DNA from: JBDTSW01 sp051004675
GTDB lineage: Bacteria; Actinomycetota; Thermoleophilia; Solirubrobacterales; 70-9
NCBI GenBank assembly: GCA_051004675.1
Contig: JBPCKC010000083.1
Coordinates: forward strand, 1-11,910
Direction of reading: 5' to 3'
Length of the DNA: 11,910 nt
Part shown: positions 5,193-11,603 of the stretch, piece by piece
Layout: each line of letters starts with the position of its first letter
How positions within the stretch are numbered: the first letter of the stretch is position 1
Notes under the pieces: model-generated
What the model saw: the letters and a program-made list of their open reading frames with translations, nothing else
Databases searched by the model: none
What the model was told of the DNA's origin: nothing
Translations under genes and position numbers: made by a program

Positions 5193-7564
5193 GGACGGCT
5201 GGCGCGCCGGGCCGCGAGAGCTCGGGTGAGGAGCCCGTTGGCCAACAGGGCCGCCCCGATCAGCGCCAGCGCCCCCACCACCAGGCCTGTGAACGGGAGC
5301 GAGCCGGCCGCGTCGGGGTCGGGGGCGGCCGATGGGCCGTTGCCCCCGGGACCCGGATCGTCGCCGGGCCCGTCCGTCTTGCCGGCGCAACTCGGGGGGT
5401 CCTCGCGAGGATCGTCGAGGAGCAGCTCGACGTTGCGGTCCTTCGGCTCGCCGTCGCCGGTCCCCGCGCCGGCCTGTGGGTCGTTGTAGGCGAGGGTGCG
5501 CGAGACCGATCCGAGGTCGGCCTCGGTCATTCCGGCGGCGTCCGACCCCGAAGCCGGGGCGGTCGCGGGCGCCTTGCTGTCGAGGGTGGTGCCGAAAATC
5601 GACAGCGTGCCGTCGCAGTTGTCCATCAGCTGGATCAGCCGGTTCTGCGGCGGCCAATCGACCAATGACGCGGTCTCGATCCCCCAGAAGTCACCGGGTC
5701 CGCCGCCCGCGTTATCGAAGTCGGACACGGTGTTCTCGTGGGTGTGGCCTGCGATGTAGGTCACCACGTGCGGGAACTGGTGGAAGAGCTCGGTGAGGTC
5801 GTCGCCGAAGTGGAGGGGGCTGGAGTCACGCGGGTCGGCATCGCAGCCGGGGTTGATGTCGTGACCGTGGGAGTCGTCGCTCGCGCACAGTGGCGGCGTC
5901 TCGTCGGGCACGTCGCAGTCGAGGTTTCCGATCGGGTGGTGACCGTAGACGACGATCAGCTCGTCGGCGTCGCTCGCGGCCTGCAACTCGCCCTGGAGCC
6001 ACTGCCACTGCGGGTCGTCGATGTTGCCGCTCGCCGACGGCCCGGTCACCCCGCCGTCGCAGTTGGTTTCGAGGCCGATCAGGCGAAGGCCGGGCTTGGG
6101 GCTGAACGAGTAGTAAGTGGCGGCCTCGTTCGAGGCGGCGTCCTCGGCCGGGTCAACGAGGCCGAACCCGTGCGCGTCGTCCTGGCCGCCGGTGTCGAAG
6201 CGCGCCTTGTACTGAGCGCGATTGACGTACTGGCGCCGCTCGTCCGGCGGCACCAGCATCAGCTGGGAGGGGTTCGTGACCAGCAGTCCGGCCAGGTAGA
6301 TCGGGTCCAGGATGTCGGCGACCTCGGTCAGGTCGGCGGCGGGCACGAGCGGCTTGAGGCATCCCACCCCGACCGCCTCGAAGGGCGCGATCGCCTTCTC
6401 GTTGCCCTGGGCGAGCGCGTCGTGGTTGCCGAGGACCACGTAGGAGGGCACGTCGAGCCCCTGCGCGGTGAACGCCTCCTGGGCGCGGTCCATCAGGCCC
6501 GGGTACGTCGGCCAGTCCGCGTACTTGGGGCCGATCGGCTGGTCGGGGTCGTAGAACTGCTGGCCCTCGGCGTAGTCGTCGTAGTCCTGAACGCCGGCGT
6601 AGAGCGCGGGGTCCGCGGTCTGCCCGCTCGGCTGCTGGCCGGGCGGGCACGAGGAGGGGTCGGTGCCGCTGTTGGGGTCGATCGGCCCCCCTTCGAGCAG
6701 CCGCACCACCCAATCGGTCTCGTTGAGCTGCTGGTTGTCGGCCTGGTCGCCGGTCATCAGGACCATGTCCATCGGCGCGCGCCCCCCGCCGCGGTGCGCG
6801 ACGGGGCCCGCGTCGGCGAAGCGGTTGAGCTGGAGGACCGACTGCTCGACCGCAGCCGGCCCCAGCGCCTCCTGCGGGCGCCAGGCGGCGCTCACGGTGT
6901 TGGGGAAGGGCGGGTTCGCGGCGATGTCGAGGAACTCCACCCGGGCGGGCGACTCCTCGTCGGCAAGCTGCCAGTCCGTCGTCTGCCCGACGTAGAGCAG
7001 CGACCGCCTGCGCTTCTCGCGCCCCTTCTTCGCCTCGGCGAGCTCCTCGCGGATTATCCGCGGCTCGCCGTCGCCCAGGCGGAGCGTCTGGAAGCCGTCG
7101 TCCGGATCACCGGTCCCCTCGATCGTCTGCTCGAGGGTCGTCAGGCCCGCGGTGCGTCCGGTCGCATGGTCGCCCCCGGCGCCCCGCTTGGCCGCTCCGG
7201 CGGCGTGGGGGCGCGGGTGATGTTCCCCGCGGGCATCGTCGCCGTCACCCGCGTCGCCGTCGAAAGCGCTGAAGTCCTCCTGCGGCCCGTGGACGTCGCG
7301 GTGACAGGCCCCAACCGACTCGAGCGTCTTCGGACAGCTCTCGGGGTGCGGGTGACCGTGGTCGTCGTCGTCTTCGCCAACGCCAGCATCGTCGCCGCCG
7401 AGCAGGCGGTCGAGCAGGCCGGGCTCCTCACCGCCGGCCGCCCGGTCGGTGATCTCCCCGATGCCCGCCTGCGAGGTACCACCACCGATCACGGCGACGA
7501 GCACGGCGACGGCGGCCGCAAGCAGCCCAGGCCGTGTCCTTCGCTGTCGCCGTCTCTCTGCCAA
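5189..7564 (-). CDS. LPXTG-anchored metallophosphoesterase (TIGR03767/PPA1498-like)
   Basis: A 791-residue exported phosphoesterase. Numbering from TTG 7564: signal peptide ~1-33; a His/Asp/Gly-rich low-complexity stretch ~57-137; catalytic motifs TDWQ 196-199 (D-x-Q form), GDQADN 272-277, GNHD 379-382, GHHP 541-544 and GHTH 606-609, all intact. They are separated by long inserts, as described for the PPA1498 family. The C-terminus has a Pro/Gly-rich linker, LPFTG at 756-760, a membrane segment and the basic tail RALAARRASRP, the layout of a sortase substrate, so the enzyme is probably fixed to the cell wall. The frame is open to a TTG at 7594 (801 residues). TTG 7564 is preferred because GGAGAAGAG lies 12 nt upstream and a possible -10 box overlaps 7594. 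It converges on the secreted phosphoesterase operon, and the two stop codons overlap. Confidence 0.9.
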   Translation of the reverse strand: MAERRRQRRTRPGLLAAAVAVLVAVIGGGTSQAGIGEITDRAAGGEEPGLLDRLLGGDDAGVGEDDDDHGHPHPESCPKTLESVGACHRDVHGPQEDFSAFDGDAGDGDDARGEHHPRPHAAGAAKRGAGGDHATGRTAGLTTLEQTIEGTGDPDDGFQTLRLGDGEPRIIREELAEAKKGREKRRRSLLYVGQTTDWQLADEESPARVEFLDIAANPPFPNTVSAAWRPQEALGPAAVEQSVLQLNRFADAGPVAHRGGGRAPMDMVLMTGDQADNQQLNETDWVVRLLEGGPIDPNSGTDPSSCPPGQQPSGQTADPALYAGVQDYDDYAEGQQFYDPDQPIGPKYADWPTYPGLMDRAQEAFTAQGLDVPSYVVLGNHDALAQGNEKAIAPFEAVGVGCLKPLVPAADLTEVADILDPIYLAGLLVTNPSQLMLVPPDERRQYVNRAQYKARFDTGGQDDAHGFGLVDPAEDAASNEAATYYSFSPKPGLRLIGLETNCDGGVTGPSASGNIDDPQWQWLQGELQAASDADELIVVYGHHPIGNLDCDVPDETPPLCASDDSHGHDINPGCDADPRDSSPLHFGDDLTELFHQFPHVVTYIAGHTHENTVSDFDNAGGGPGDFWGIETASLVDWPPQNRLIQLMDNCDGTLSIFGTTLDSKAPATAPASGSDAAGMTEADLGSVSRTLAYNDPQAGAGTGDGEPKDRNVELLLDDPREDPPSCAGKTDGPGDDPGPGGNGPSAAPDPDAAGSLPFTGLVVGALALIGAALLANGLLTRALAARRASRP

Positions 7565-7593
7565 TGCCCGAGGAAACTCTTCTCCCGGCAACA

Positions 7594-7599
7594 AGCTTA
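7594..7599 (-). promoter_or_regulatory. Possible -10 box for the wall-anchored phosphoesterase gene
   Basis: On the minus strand TAAGCT fits TANNNT and would start the transcript near 7587, just ahead of GGAGAAGAG (7585-7577) and TTG 7564. The -35 region is weak (TTCGCG, 18-nt spacer), and the palindrome GGCGCGCGCC (7606-7615) lies between the two boxes. Confidence 0.3.
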
Positions 7600-7636
7600 G
7601 TGAGCGGCGCGCGCCGACGCGAAGGCTCGAGAGCGA

Positions 7637-8584
7637 TCAAAGGGCCACAAGCGGCGCCTCGATCCCACCCGAGCGCCACGCCTCGAACACCGCGAGCGCG
7701 ATCCCCAAATCCTGGACCGCCAGCCCGGTCGAGTCGAAGAGGGTGATCTCTGCGTCGTGGTCGCGCCCGGACACGGTGCCGCGCAGCACGTCGCCGAGCT
7801 GCCTGACCCGCCCGCGGTCGATCTCGCCCCTGGCCACCGGGCCCGAGAGCTCGCCTCCCCCGGAAGCCTGCTCCCACTCGTCGCAGAACAGCGAGCAGCG
7901 AGCCAGCGCAGCGGGCTCGACCTCCGCCTTGCCGTGGGCGTCGGCGCCCAGCACCGCGAGGTGCTGGCCGCGGCACAGGTCGGCCTCGAGGACGACCGGC
8001 TCCGCCGCCGGGGTCACGGTGACGACGACGTCCTGCGCGACGGCCTCATCCCGCCCCCCTCCTACCCAGCCCAACTCCTCAGCGAGCGATGCGGCGGCCC
8101 CACCCCTGGGGTCGAAGCAGACCCCCTCCTCATAGCCAGCCGCCGCGAGGCACCGAGCCGCCCACGCCCCGTTCACCCCACACCCGATAAGTCCGACGCT
8201 CTTCGCCCCCTCCGGCGCCAGCGCCAGCGCCGACACCGCTGCGGCCGCCCCGGTCCGAAGCGAGGTAACGGCAGCGCAATCCATGATCGCCAGCAGCTCG
8301 CCCGTCTCGGCGCTCGATAGCAGGAGCGCTCCGGCGACCACCGGTAGCCCGCGCTGGGGATTGGCGGGAAACGACGTCACCCACTTGAGCAGTGCGAAGC
8401 CGTCGCCGCGCGCCGGCATCGCCCTGAAGTCGCCGTCAGGCGGCGCGTCGAGGTAGACCTTCGCCGGCATCACCCACTCGCCGGCTGCGTGTCGCTCGAA
8501 CGCGACGCGGGTGCGCTCGACGGCGGCCTCGGCGGGAACGGCCGCGAGGATCGCCTCGGCGTCGAAGATCGGGATCCCGCTCAC
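7637..8584 (-). CDS. Ornithine cyclodeaminase / mu-crystallin family NAD(P)-dependent enzyme
   Basis: A 315-residue protein from GTG 8584, near the family's usual length. The family includes ornithine cyclodeaminase, archaeal alanine dehydrogenase and ketimine reductases, all cytosolic and NAD(P)-dependent. Seen: FALLKWVTSFP 63-73 with the conserved Lys67, TSLRTGAAAAVSAL 107-120 with the conserved Arg110, the Rossmann turn GLIGCGVNG 131-139, LGADAHGKAEVE 212-223 with the catalytic-type Asp214, and DSTGLAVQD 284-292. The substrate cannot be assigned. The frame runs open to 8731, but residues upstream of GTG 8584 are arginine-rich and unlike the family. A -10-like TAACCT ends 7 nt before this GTG, so the message is probably leaderless. 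Its stop lies 42 nt before the in-frame upstream TTG (7594) of the next gene on the same strand, so partial co-transcription is possible. Confidence 0.9.
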   Translation of the reverse strand: MSGIPIFDAEAILAAVPAEAAVERTRVAFERHAAGEWVMPAKVYLDAPPDGDFRAMPARGDGFALLKWVTSFPANPQRGLPVVAGALLLSSAETGELLAIMDCAAVTSLRTGAAAAVSALALAPEGAKSVGLIGCGVNGAWAARCLAAAGYEEGVCFDPRGGAAASLAEELGWVGGGRDEAVAQDVVVTVTPAAEPVVLEADLCRGQHLAVLGADAHGKAEVEPAALARCSLFCDEWEQASGGGELSGPVARGEIDRGRVRQLGDVLRGTVSGRDHDAEITLFDSTGLAVQDLGIALAVFEAWRSGGIEAPLVAL

Positions 8585-8591
8585 GGCGAGC

Positions 8592-8601
8592 AGGTTAGAT
8601 T
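8592..8601. promoter_or_regulatory. Overlapping divergent -10 boxes, leaderless in both directions
   Basis: Minus strand: TAACCT (8597-8592) stands 7 nt before GTG 8584. Plus strand: TAGATT (8596-8601) stands 6 nt before ATG 8608. Both fit TANNNT, they share two bases, and both would place the transcript start at the start codon. Only 23 nt separate the two genes and neither has a Shine-Dalgarno site. Leaderless genes with this spacing are well documented in actinobacteria. Confidence 0.55.
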
Positions 8602-8607
8602 CCCCGG

Positions 8608-8859
8608 ATGGCGACCAACGGCCAGCGTCGGCCACCCAGGCCAAAGATCGAGATCGTCTCCGGCCCCGCATCCGAGACCGAGGCCGCGGCGATCGTGGCC
8701 GCGCTCGAGCAGTTCCTCGCCGATACCGCACCGGCCCCCACGGCCGGTGAGCCCGTCAGCGGCTGGCAGCGGGCCGCGCTCGAGGAGGGCATCTCGGCCC
8801 GGCAAGTGAGCGCTGCGATCTGGGGTCATTCGCCTGCACGTCGGGGGCAAACCGGATAG
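8608..8859 (+). CDS. accE: Acyl-CoA carboxylase epsilon subunit
   Basis: An 83-residue protein resembling the actinobacterial carboxylase epsilon subunit (PF13822-like), a small non-catalytic subunit that joins biotinylated alpha and carboxyltransferase beta subunits and raises activity. Seen: a basic, Pro-rich N-terminus, the short strand PKIEIVSG at ~12-19, the helix SETEAAAIVAALEQFLADT at ~22-40, an Ala/Pro/Thr linker, and GWQRAALEEG at ~52-61. This strand-helix-linker-Trp layout is the family pattern. Such genes normally sit beside a beta subunit; here the nearest one in the window ends at base 593, about 8 kb away. ATG 8608 is 6 nt after a -10 box, so the gene is probably leaderless. The call rests on overall pattern in a short and variable family. 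Confidence 0.7.
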   Translation: MATNGQRRPPRPKIEIVSGPASETEAAAIVAALEQFLADTAPAPTAGEPVSGWQRAALEEGISARQVSAAIWGHSPARRGQTG

Positions 8860-8892
8860 AACCCTGATAGCGGCCGGCGACGTGCGCGGGCC

Positions 8893-8905
8893 AGGAGGAG
8901 GAGAG
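8893..8905 (+). promoter_or_regulatory. Strong ribosome binding site for the dodecin gene
   Basis: The purine run AGGAGGAGGAGAG ends one base before ATG 8907, with AGGAGG at 8893-8898 spaced 8 nt from the start. It is the strongest Shine-Dalgarno match in the window, in contrast to the likely leaderless neighbours, and suggests abundant translation. Confidence 0.7.
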
Positions 8906-8906
8906 A

Positions 8907-9116
8907 ATGGCCGTAGTCAAGATCATCGAGCTGGTCGGCAGCTCGAAGACGTCGAGTGACGATGCCGCGAAGCAGGCGCTCCAGCAGGCCTCCGGGTCAC
9001 TGCGCAACATCCGCGCCGTGGACATCGTCTCGACCGGAATCCGTGGCGAAAACCTCGACGAGTACCGCGCCCACGTCCGGGTGGCGTTCATCATCGAGGA
9101 CACCGACGTTGACTAG
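8907..9116 (+). CDS. Dodecin family protein (small flavin/cofactor-binding dodecamer)
   Basis: A 69-residue protein of dodecin length. Family features seen: the N-terminal strand AVVKIIELVGSS, helix DDAAKQALQQASGSLRNI, then IRAVDIVSTGIRGEN, DEYRAHVRVAFIIED and an acidic tail. Known: dodecins assemble into hollow 12-mers that store flavins, and some also bind coenzyme A. The tryptophan that stacks on flavin in halobacterial and mycobacterial dodecins is absent: the protein has no Trp at all, and the equivalent stretch reads RAVDIVS. Flavin binding may therefore be weak, or another ligand used. It starts 47 nt after accE and ends 4 nt before the RTX-like reading frame, so the three may form one transcript. 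A link to CoA metabolism through its neighbour is only a guess. Confidence 0.9.
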   Translation: MAVVKIIELVGSSKTSSDDAAKQALQQASGSLRNIRAVDIVSTGIRGENLDEYRAHVRVAFIIEDTDVD

Positions 9117-9120
9117 ACAA

Positions 9121-9622
9121 ATGAGGCTGCGACGAGGAGCCGCCGGGGCGGGTGCCCTGGCGGCGGTGGGGGTCGTGCTGATGCTCGCCGTGAGCGGGTC
9201 CACCGCCGGCGGGCCTTCCTGCTTCGGCCAGCAGGCCACGATCGTCCGCGGCGGGGGCCGATAACGACATCTCCGGCACCCCCGGCCCGGACGTGATCGT
9301 CGCGGGCGGAGGCGATGATTTCGTCGAGGCCCACGGCGCCGGCGACCGCGTCTGCGGAGGCGACGGCAACGACCTCATCTATACCGGGCCGTTCGCGGAC
9401 CGGGTGGCGGCCGGCAGGGGAAGCGACGAGGTTCACGGAGTCGGCGGCAACGACCTGCTGAAGGGCGAGCGGGGCAACGACTCGGGCACCGTGGCGTACC
9501 GCCTGACCACGATCGAGGCAGGCCTCTACGGAGGCGATGGCGCGGACGACCTGAACGGCGGATTGGGCATTGACCGCTGCGTGGGCGAGGCGGGCAACGA
9601 CGACTCGACCGGCTGCGAGTAG
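9121..9622 (+). pseudogene. Secreted RTX-like calcium-binding repeat protein, split by a frameshift at a G5 run
   Basis: From ATG 9121 the frame encodes a signal peptide (MRLRRGAAGAGALAAVGVVL...) and CFGQQATIV, a typical start of these secreted proteins, then stops at TAA 9262-9264. The frame one base ahead continues at once with ADNDISGTPGPDVIVAGGGD, GGDGNDLI, GGNDLLKGERGND, GGDGADDLNGG and the Cys-Glu end, stopping at 9622. Removing one G from the GGGGG run at 9253-9257 restores a single 166-residue protein. So this is a one-base insertion, a sequencing error, or a slippage site. The repeats here are closer to the GGxGxD consensus than in the intact relative at 1844-2248, so calcium binding by the restored protein is more likely. 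Codon bias is retained on both sides, suggesting a recent event. It follows dodecin by 4 nt; no ribosome site is evident. Confidence 0.75.
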
Positions 9623-9644
9623 GCGCCTTCCGGCCCTCGAAATA

Positions 9645-9668
9645 CCCTAATCCCAATCGGGATTAGGG
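9645..9668. promoter_or_regulatory. Perfect inverted repeat, probable operator of the sulfite reductase operon
   Basis: CCCTAATCCC (9645-9654) and GGGATTAGGG (9659-9668) are perfect 10-bp arms around AATC. The repeat covers the expected -35 region (about 9653-9659) of the promoter with its -10 at 9677-9682, so a bound protein would block or replace -35 recognition. The regulator is unknown; sulfur or Fe-S control by an Rrf2-type or other dimeric protein is a guess. The hairpin starts 23 nt after the RTX-like stop and is followed by CTTTA, so it may also act as a terminator. Confidence 0.6.
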
Positions 9669-9676
9669 CTTTATGC

Positions 9677-9682
9677 CATACT
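9677..9682 (+). promoter_or_regulatory. Probable -10 box of the sulfite reductase gene (leaderless)
   Basis: CATACT carries the key A and final T of a -10 box and ends 7 nt before ATG 9690, so the transcript should begin at or next to the start codon. No Shine-Dalgarno site precedes the ATG. Confidence 0.45.
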
Positions 9683-9689
9683 CCCGCCG

Positions 9690-11603
9690 ATGGAGCCCAC
9701 CGCCGCCCCCGAGCGGACGAAGACCGATTCCCGGGAGCCAGGTACCGCCGCCGAGCGCATCGCCGCCGAGCACAAGCTCGACGTCAACCACCGCAAGCCC
9801 CAGAAGGGGAAGGGCAGGCGGGGCTCGCTCGAGAACCCGGAGGTCTACGACAACGTGCCGGGCTACTGGATCCCGGCGATCGAGCGCGAGTTCGACGACT
9901 TCGACAACGAGGCCGAGAAGTTCCTTGAGGGCCAGACCCCCGAGGATCAGTTCATCGGCTTCCGCCTGAAGCAGGGCGTCTACGGCCAGCGCCAGCCCGA
10001 CGTGCAGATGTGCCGCGTGAAGCTGCCGATGGGCGGCATCACGCCCGACCAGATGGAGATGTTCGCCGACGTCGTCGAGGAGTACGCCCCGCTCAACAAG
10101 GGCCACATCACCACCCGCCAGAACATCCAGATCCACCACATCCCCCTGCGCGACATGGCGGAGTTGATCCGGCGCATCTCCGACTCCGGCCTGTCCTCCC
10201 GCGAGGGCTGCGGCAACACCGTCCGCAACGTCACCGGCGACCCGTTCGCCGGCGTCACCGAGGGCGAGCTCTTCGACATCACCCCCTACGCGGGCGCCTA
10301 CGTTCGTTACTTCGTGCGCCACCCGACGACGCAACTCATGCCGCGCAAGGTAAAGACCGCGTTCACCGCGACCGACGAGGACGTGGCGATAACCGGCATC
10401 CACGACATCGGCTTCATCCCGCGCATCCGCGACGGCGTCAAGGGCGTCGAGATCCGGGTCGGCGGCGGCACCTCGATCATGCCCCGCGTCGCCCCCACCC
10501 TCTACGAGTTCGTCGAGCTCGACAACGGCGACTTCCTCAAGATCTCGGAGGCCGTGTTCCGGCTCTTCGACCGCCAGGAGTGGCTGCGCGTCAACCGCGC
10601 CCGGGCCCGGATCAAGGTCCTGATCGACAAGATCGGGATCGACGCCTTCCGCGACATGGTCGAGGAGGAGCTCGAGGGCGACTGGGTCGCCGAGCGCGAC
10701 TTCTCGATCGAGCACTTGATGTTCTACGAGGACGAGGAGGCCAACGCGCCCGCCGCGCCGGCGCAGGCCTCAAGCCCCAACGGCGACCGCTCCGACTTCG
10801 ACCGCTTCGTCGAGTCGAACGTCGCACCGCAGCGCCAGAAGGGATTCTCGACCGTGTCCGTGAAGGTCACGCGTGGCGACCTCACCCCGGAGCAATTCCG
10901 CGGCATCGCCGCGATCATGCGCGAGTTCACCGGCGGCTACGCGCGGGTGACCGTGCAGCAGAACGTCGTCCTGCGGTGGGTCCGCGACGAGTCGGTCTAC
11001 GACGTCTACAGCCGCCTCGTCGAGCTTGGCCTCGCCGACGCCGGCCAGGACGAGATCACCGACGTCGTCTCCTGCCCCGGGACCGACTCGTGCAAGCTCG
11101 GCATCACCTCCTCGATGGGGCTGAACCGGGCGATCCAAGACCGGGTCGAGGCGATGGCGATCACCGACGAGCTGACCCGCAAGGTCCACATCAAGATGTC
11201 CGGCTGCCCCAACGGCTGCAGCCAGCACCACATCGCGAACATCGGCTTCTACGGCGCATCGATCAAGGTCGGCGACAAGACGATCCCTGCCTACATCGCG
11301 CACCTGGGTGGCAACTACGAGGGCGGTGAGGTCATCTACTGCCACAGGCTGAAGGCCCGCCTGCCCGCCAAGCGAGTCCCCGAAGCGGTGGAGCGCTGGC
11401 TGCGCTTCTACGAGTCCGACCGCAACCCCGACGAGGCGTTCAACGACTTCGTCGAGCGCGTCGGGACGGACCGCTTCGAAGAGCTCGTCGCCGAGCTGAA
11501 GATGCCCGTCGAGTTCAACGCCGAGAACCTGGCCCACTTCATCGACTGGGACCGCTCGGAACCGTACAAGGTCGAGCGCGGCGAGGGTGAGTGCGCGGTC
11601 TGA
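9690..11603 (+). CDS. sir: Siroheme sulfite (or nitrite) reductase, ferredoxin-dependent type
   Basis: A 637-residue siroheme/[4Fe-4S] enzyme that carries out a six-electron reduction, sulfite to sulfide or nitrite to ammonia, in the cytoplasm. The family's duplicated layout is visible: ferredoxin-like half-domain ~93-160, catalytic half ~165-340, a low-complexity linker ~350-368, second half-domain ~380-450 and the cofactor domain. Cluster/siroheme cysteines are C462-x5-C468 (SCPGTDSCKLG) and C506-x3-C510 (SGCPNGCSQHH). The basic segments NKGHITTRQNIQIHH and SSREGCGNTVRN line the active site in relatives. Tyr98 and Cys174 may correspond to the Tyr-Cys pair covalently linked in the mycobacterial enzyme; this is inference. 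The first ~45 residues are an unconserved charged extension. Sequence alone does not separate sulfite from nitrite reductase, but the following cysH gene, overlapping by one base (TGATG), favours sulfite. Transcription is probably leaderless and controlled through the inverted repeat. Confidence 0.93.
   Translation: MEPTAAPERTKTDSREPGTAAERIAAEHKLDVNHRKPQKGKGRRGSLENPEVYDNVPGYWIPAIEREFDDFDNEAEKFLEGQTPEDQFIGFRLKQGVYGQRQPDVQMCRVKLPMGGITPDQMEMFADVVEEYAPLNKGHITTRQNIQIHHIPLRDMAELIRRISDSGLSSREGCGNTVRNVTGDPFAGVTEGELFDITPYAGAYVRYFVRHPTTQLMPRKVKTAFTATDEDVAITGIHDIGFIPRIRDGVKGVEIRVGGGTSIMPRVAPTLYEFVELDNGDFLKISEAVFRLFDRQEWLRVNRARARIKVLIDKIGIDAFRDMVEEELEGDWVAERDFSIEHLMFYEDEEANAPAAPAQASSPNGDRSDFDRFVESNVAPQRQKGFSTVSVKVTRGDLTPEQFRGIAAIMREFTGGYARVTVQQNVVLRWVRDESVYDVYSRLVELGLADAGQDEITDVVSCPGTDSCKLGITSSMGLNRAIQDRVEAMAITDELTRKVHIKMSGCPNGCSQHHIANIGFYGASIKVGDKTIPAYIAHLGGNYEGGEVIYCHRLKARLPAKRVPEAVERWLRFYESDRNPDEAFNDFVERVGTDRFEELVAELKMPVEFNAENLAHFIDWDRSEPYKVERGEGECAV

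Noticed and set aside
5738..7600. 620-codon open frame on the plus strand
   Set aside because: It lies wholly antisense to the wall-anchored phosphoesterase, whose motifs are clear. Its Arg/Val/Gly-rich translation has no family pattern, and long antisense frames are expected at this GC content.
9645..9668. Inverted repeat as a terminator only
   Set aside because: It has just a short CTTTA after it and coincides with the -35 region of the next gene, so an operator explains its position better; a dual role remains possible.
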